Notes under the pieces: generated by a model | What the model saw: only the letters and a program-made list of their open reading frames with translations | Databases searched by the model: none | What the model was told of the DNA's origin: nothing | Made by a program: the position numbers and the translations under genes | Assembly: GCA_022829145.1 (NCBI GenBank) | Contig: CM040763.1 | Span: 5,638,641-5,702,640, forward strand | Length of the DNA: 64,000 nt | Origin: Albula goreensis | Lineage: Eukaryota; Chordata; Actinopteri; Albuliformes; Albulidae | Direction: 5' to 3' | Shown here: positions 61,075 through 64,000 of the stretch, piece after piece | How the letters are laid out: each line of letters starts with the position of its first letter | Numbering within the stretch: position 1 is the first letter of the stretch

Positions 61075-64000
61075 CTGTCCCATTTACTGCTTTATCAGGA
61101 ATAAATAAACGTGCAGTTTACTCTTTGATGTTTCGACACTTCAATCATTTTCAAATAAAGTGGTGGAATTGCAATATAGTGTCTCATCTCTTTCCCCACA
61201 CTGCTAACAATATTTGCACATAATTCATGCATAATGCATGCGTTACAGTGTTTTCCCATTAGATGGATACGATCAGCTGCCAGTTTATTACACGATGAAA
61301 ATACACTTATATATAGCGAGGCGGAAAAAACACTAAAACAAGAAACAAACAAAAAAAATGTGGCAATTGTCGTGGAGCTGAGACATGAGAAGACTGAAGA
61401 TGGAACGATGTTTCCATATAAAAATACTCAAAGAAACTTTTGGGTAATATAAACTCTGTTTTGATTCAACTGAGTAAGCCTTTAAAGGTTTCTTGATTGA
61501 AATCCAGACTAGATTTTTAGCCTGGTAAGGTAATCATAGCCATTTATTTTTGTACATTCAGCACAGGAAATGGTTGGAAAACAGTTGGAAACATGAATCG
61601 GACCTTCCTCCGTCACAGTTGTAAAATCTGCTCTCTCTCAACCACATTAAACTATTAATGCAGAGAGATACACAGATTGTCTTGCAACCTATTTAAGCCT
61701 GACCTCTGAGGCTCCCAACATGCCTTCTCAAATAAAAGTCTCTGGTGCATTAGCGCTTGTTCTTCTCAATCCATGTAAGTACTTTGGTTGAGAATATTTC
61801 CACAAAATGAATGTCTTTCTGGTTTACATAAAGACCCTGCCCATTGCATATGAAATGAAAACACACTTAAAATGCTCTGAAAATGCACAGTTTTGAAAAA
61901 AATTCCACAGAGGTGTTGTAATGGACTAACCAGCCTTTGGGGCAATTTTAATAAACAGTAGAATCCAATGGAGTAACTGTGGGCTAATGGCTGTCACCAT
62001 GGTAGCATCGGTGCTTCACGTGCTTATCATTGTGGTCTGGCTCAATATTCCTGGATTCTACCAGCTGGGCTGAGCAGTTCCCCTCAGGCCAGCAGCTCTA
62101 TGATAATGTCATTTTCATCCCCCATCAGATTCATCAATTTATCCCTACTACACACCTCACCAAAAGATATAACACTTGCATGTTAAGTACTTGGTTTATA
62201 GCAACACATGGGTCAGTGTTTTTCTATGATTGGTAGAAGGAGCAGTTCAGGTCTTAGTGAGGTGCATTGAAACAGAAGGCAATTCAAAGTTGGTATTTGA
62301 AATGAGATGTTAAACCAAGGTCTTCGCTCACTTTAGTTTTTAAGGATTGCCAAGCGCCTTTCAAAACGGCCGTCGCGTTAATCTTGCTTTAATGGTCAAA
62401 TTCACACAACATTTCTCTATACATCCACATGCTAAATTTTTCCCTGTCATACAATCTAACTACCTATACAACCCTTTGCATTCCCTATTCCCAGCTCATG
62501 TTTGAGTATCATTCTCAGCTGAACTACATAGTTACAGAAGTATGACCAAATCCAAAATGCAAAATAAAAGTCTGTCTGCTGCCAAAATGTGCAACTAGTA
62601 CATTTACAATTATTCAATTGACTAATTCCCAGTTGATCAGCCATTATTAGTTGATTATCAGTTTGTTAATTGATCATCAGCCTAAGCGCCGCTCTTTCAC
62701 TTCATCAATACAGGTTCCCTTTAAGAGAGAGATCTAGAGAGGTCAACAGTCACCAGTGACTGTGGGCTAGATTCAATTGAATACTCAATCTTTTTAAGGG
62801 TATTTCTGATTCATTCAAAACACACTTCAAATTACCTCTTCATTTCCTTTGAGCTTGTGATATCTTATTGGAGATAAGCAAACATGAAATGTGTGGTCTT
62901 CATTATAAAACAGAATACAGCATCTGCACTTAGACTACAGTCGGTTTTGTGTGATACTAGTCCATAGTCTCATTAGCATGTGTTTCTGTGAGCTTTTCAC
63001 CTATTACCGTTCTGTTAGCATTAACCCATCTCATGGGCAACCATGTCTGTAACTCATAATAATGACCTCTTTAAACTTGCCCATATACATCAATTATGGC
63101 ACAGATACAAATCCCAGCTGGTCCCACACACAGTCAGAACACCATTTGAAGTGAAATACATCTGAATGTAAAAAAAGCTTATGTGACGTTAGCTGCTATG
63201 ATGCGGTATCATATTTCTTGTAAATTGTAAATTCCCCTCACAGAGTCAACCCACATCGGACGTTTGCTGACTACATGGTTTAGTGAAACTAAAATATACA
63301 GCAGTCCAGTCTGCAAAACTCTGTCATAAACACGATGTCCTTCCACATAAATGAAACACCTATGACGTATCTCCCTTTTAAAACGTGTCATTCCTGTTTG
63401 TCAGGACAAGGTGGCCGGAGAATAAAAGGTAGGCAAAATGGTAAAATTCAGAAATTATGCAGTCTTCTCAGCATGACAGGGACCTTTTTTTGCTGCTTTG
63501 CCAGCCCTGTATTGTACAGAACTCACTCTCTCTGGCCGTTTGATTTGTTTTTTCTCTGCTTCTGTGTACTCCACTTCAAACTGTCAACATAACTGTCAAG
63601 CCACAAATGCCAAATAATTTAATACACTCAGACAGTAACTGTCGCGTTTGTAATATTGTAATCTCAGTTGGTAAACTGGGCCAGGGAGACTCCAAAGGTA
63701 CATTGAATTTACTAGTTGTAAATGTCATGCAAGATGCATTTGATTTGTGTCATGGTTATGGGTTCACAAAGCTTACATAACGTTTGTGCTTTAGTGATGT
63801 CCCATATACTTTCAAGGTCTAAGTCACTGCAGAATGGTTCATCCTGTTAAGGCATTGTTCCAGTACGGCCACTTGGTCTATCTGTGCCCCCAAAACTGAT
63901 AATGAATGCTTTAGCAATGAATGCAGCTTGAAAATACAGTTGTGCAATGTTAACTCATAGTAAGGACGATGTGCAATTTAGTGACATGTCGTTGAACCAT
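61075..64000. other. Upstream flank of the KChIP exon; no gene recognised
   Basis: AT-rich unique DNA apart from the TTGATCA-like array at 62600. If longer kcnip isoforms start further upstream, this too is intron. All frames are under 90 codons and without domains. Confidence 0.45.
62600..62690. repeat. Short degenerate array of TTGATCA-like words
   Basis: Units such as AGTTGATCAGCCATTATT, AGTTGATTATCAGTTTG and TTAATTGATCATCAG recur at roughly 17-20 bp. TGATCA words are palindromic. Confidence 0.45.

Overview
This window looks like non-coding vertebrate DNA, almost certainly from a ray-finned (teleost) fish. It is AT-rich and packed with long dinucleotide tracts, (GT)n, (CA)n and (GA)n. It also carries degenerate copies of repeat types that recur across teleost genomes: the L2/SINE-type 3' tail, the 'caaagcagctttaca ... 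gtggcaaggaaaaactccc' repeat, and palindromic 'gtgtcaaac...gtttgagac' and 'ctgatcctagatcagg' elements. No bacterial-style gene organisation, rRNA, tRNA, CRISPR array or intact transposase was seen, and no retrovirus-like element was recognised.

One protein-coding exon is well supported. On the minus strand at 59376..59289 a short reading frame begins MSSCRKRCKKEILK, ends ITGTLHT and runs straight into a consensus splice donor (CAG|GTAAAG). It matches the alternative N-terminus of Kv-channel-interacting proteins; from memory, one KCNIP1 isoform begins MSGCSKRCKLGFVKFAQ and has ITGTLSK at the exon end. It also stops in phase 1 after a G, as needed to join the shared next exon that starts with Asp. 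The best reading is an alternative first exon of a kcnip gene, most likely kcnip4. Everything below about 59.29 kb would then be its very large first intron, and 59.4-64 kb its promoter and upstream flank (or the intron of a longer isoform).

Layout: 0-9 kb is unique AT-rich DNA with a 61-unit GT tract, old LINE/SINE tails and a foldback sequence. At 9.1-9.6 kb lies a CpG-containing island with GA and CT tracts. 13.8-16.2 kb is a cluster of tandem repeats, including a duplicated GT microsatellite. A GC-rich patch sits at 18.1-18.5 kb. 20-21.2 kb is repeat-free, motif-rich sequence that resembles conserved non-coding DNA. A diverged minisatellite lies at 23.9-24.2 kb, and striking hairpins at 28.0 and 37.0 kb. 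Two further exon-like reading frames end in good donors on the same strand (32.48 and 47.92 kb). The kcnip exon and its CT/GA-rich promoter region occupy 59.3-60.4 kb.

Nothing in the window can be called a new multi-gene system. The main interest is the kcnip exon, the possible extra same-strand exons, and several unexplained palindromes and minisatellites.
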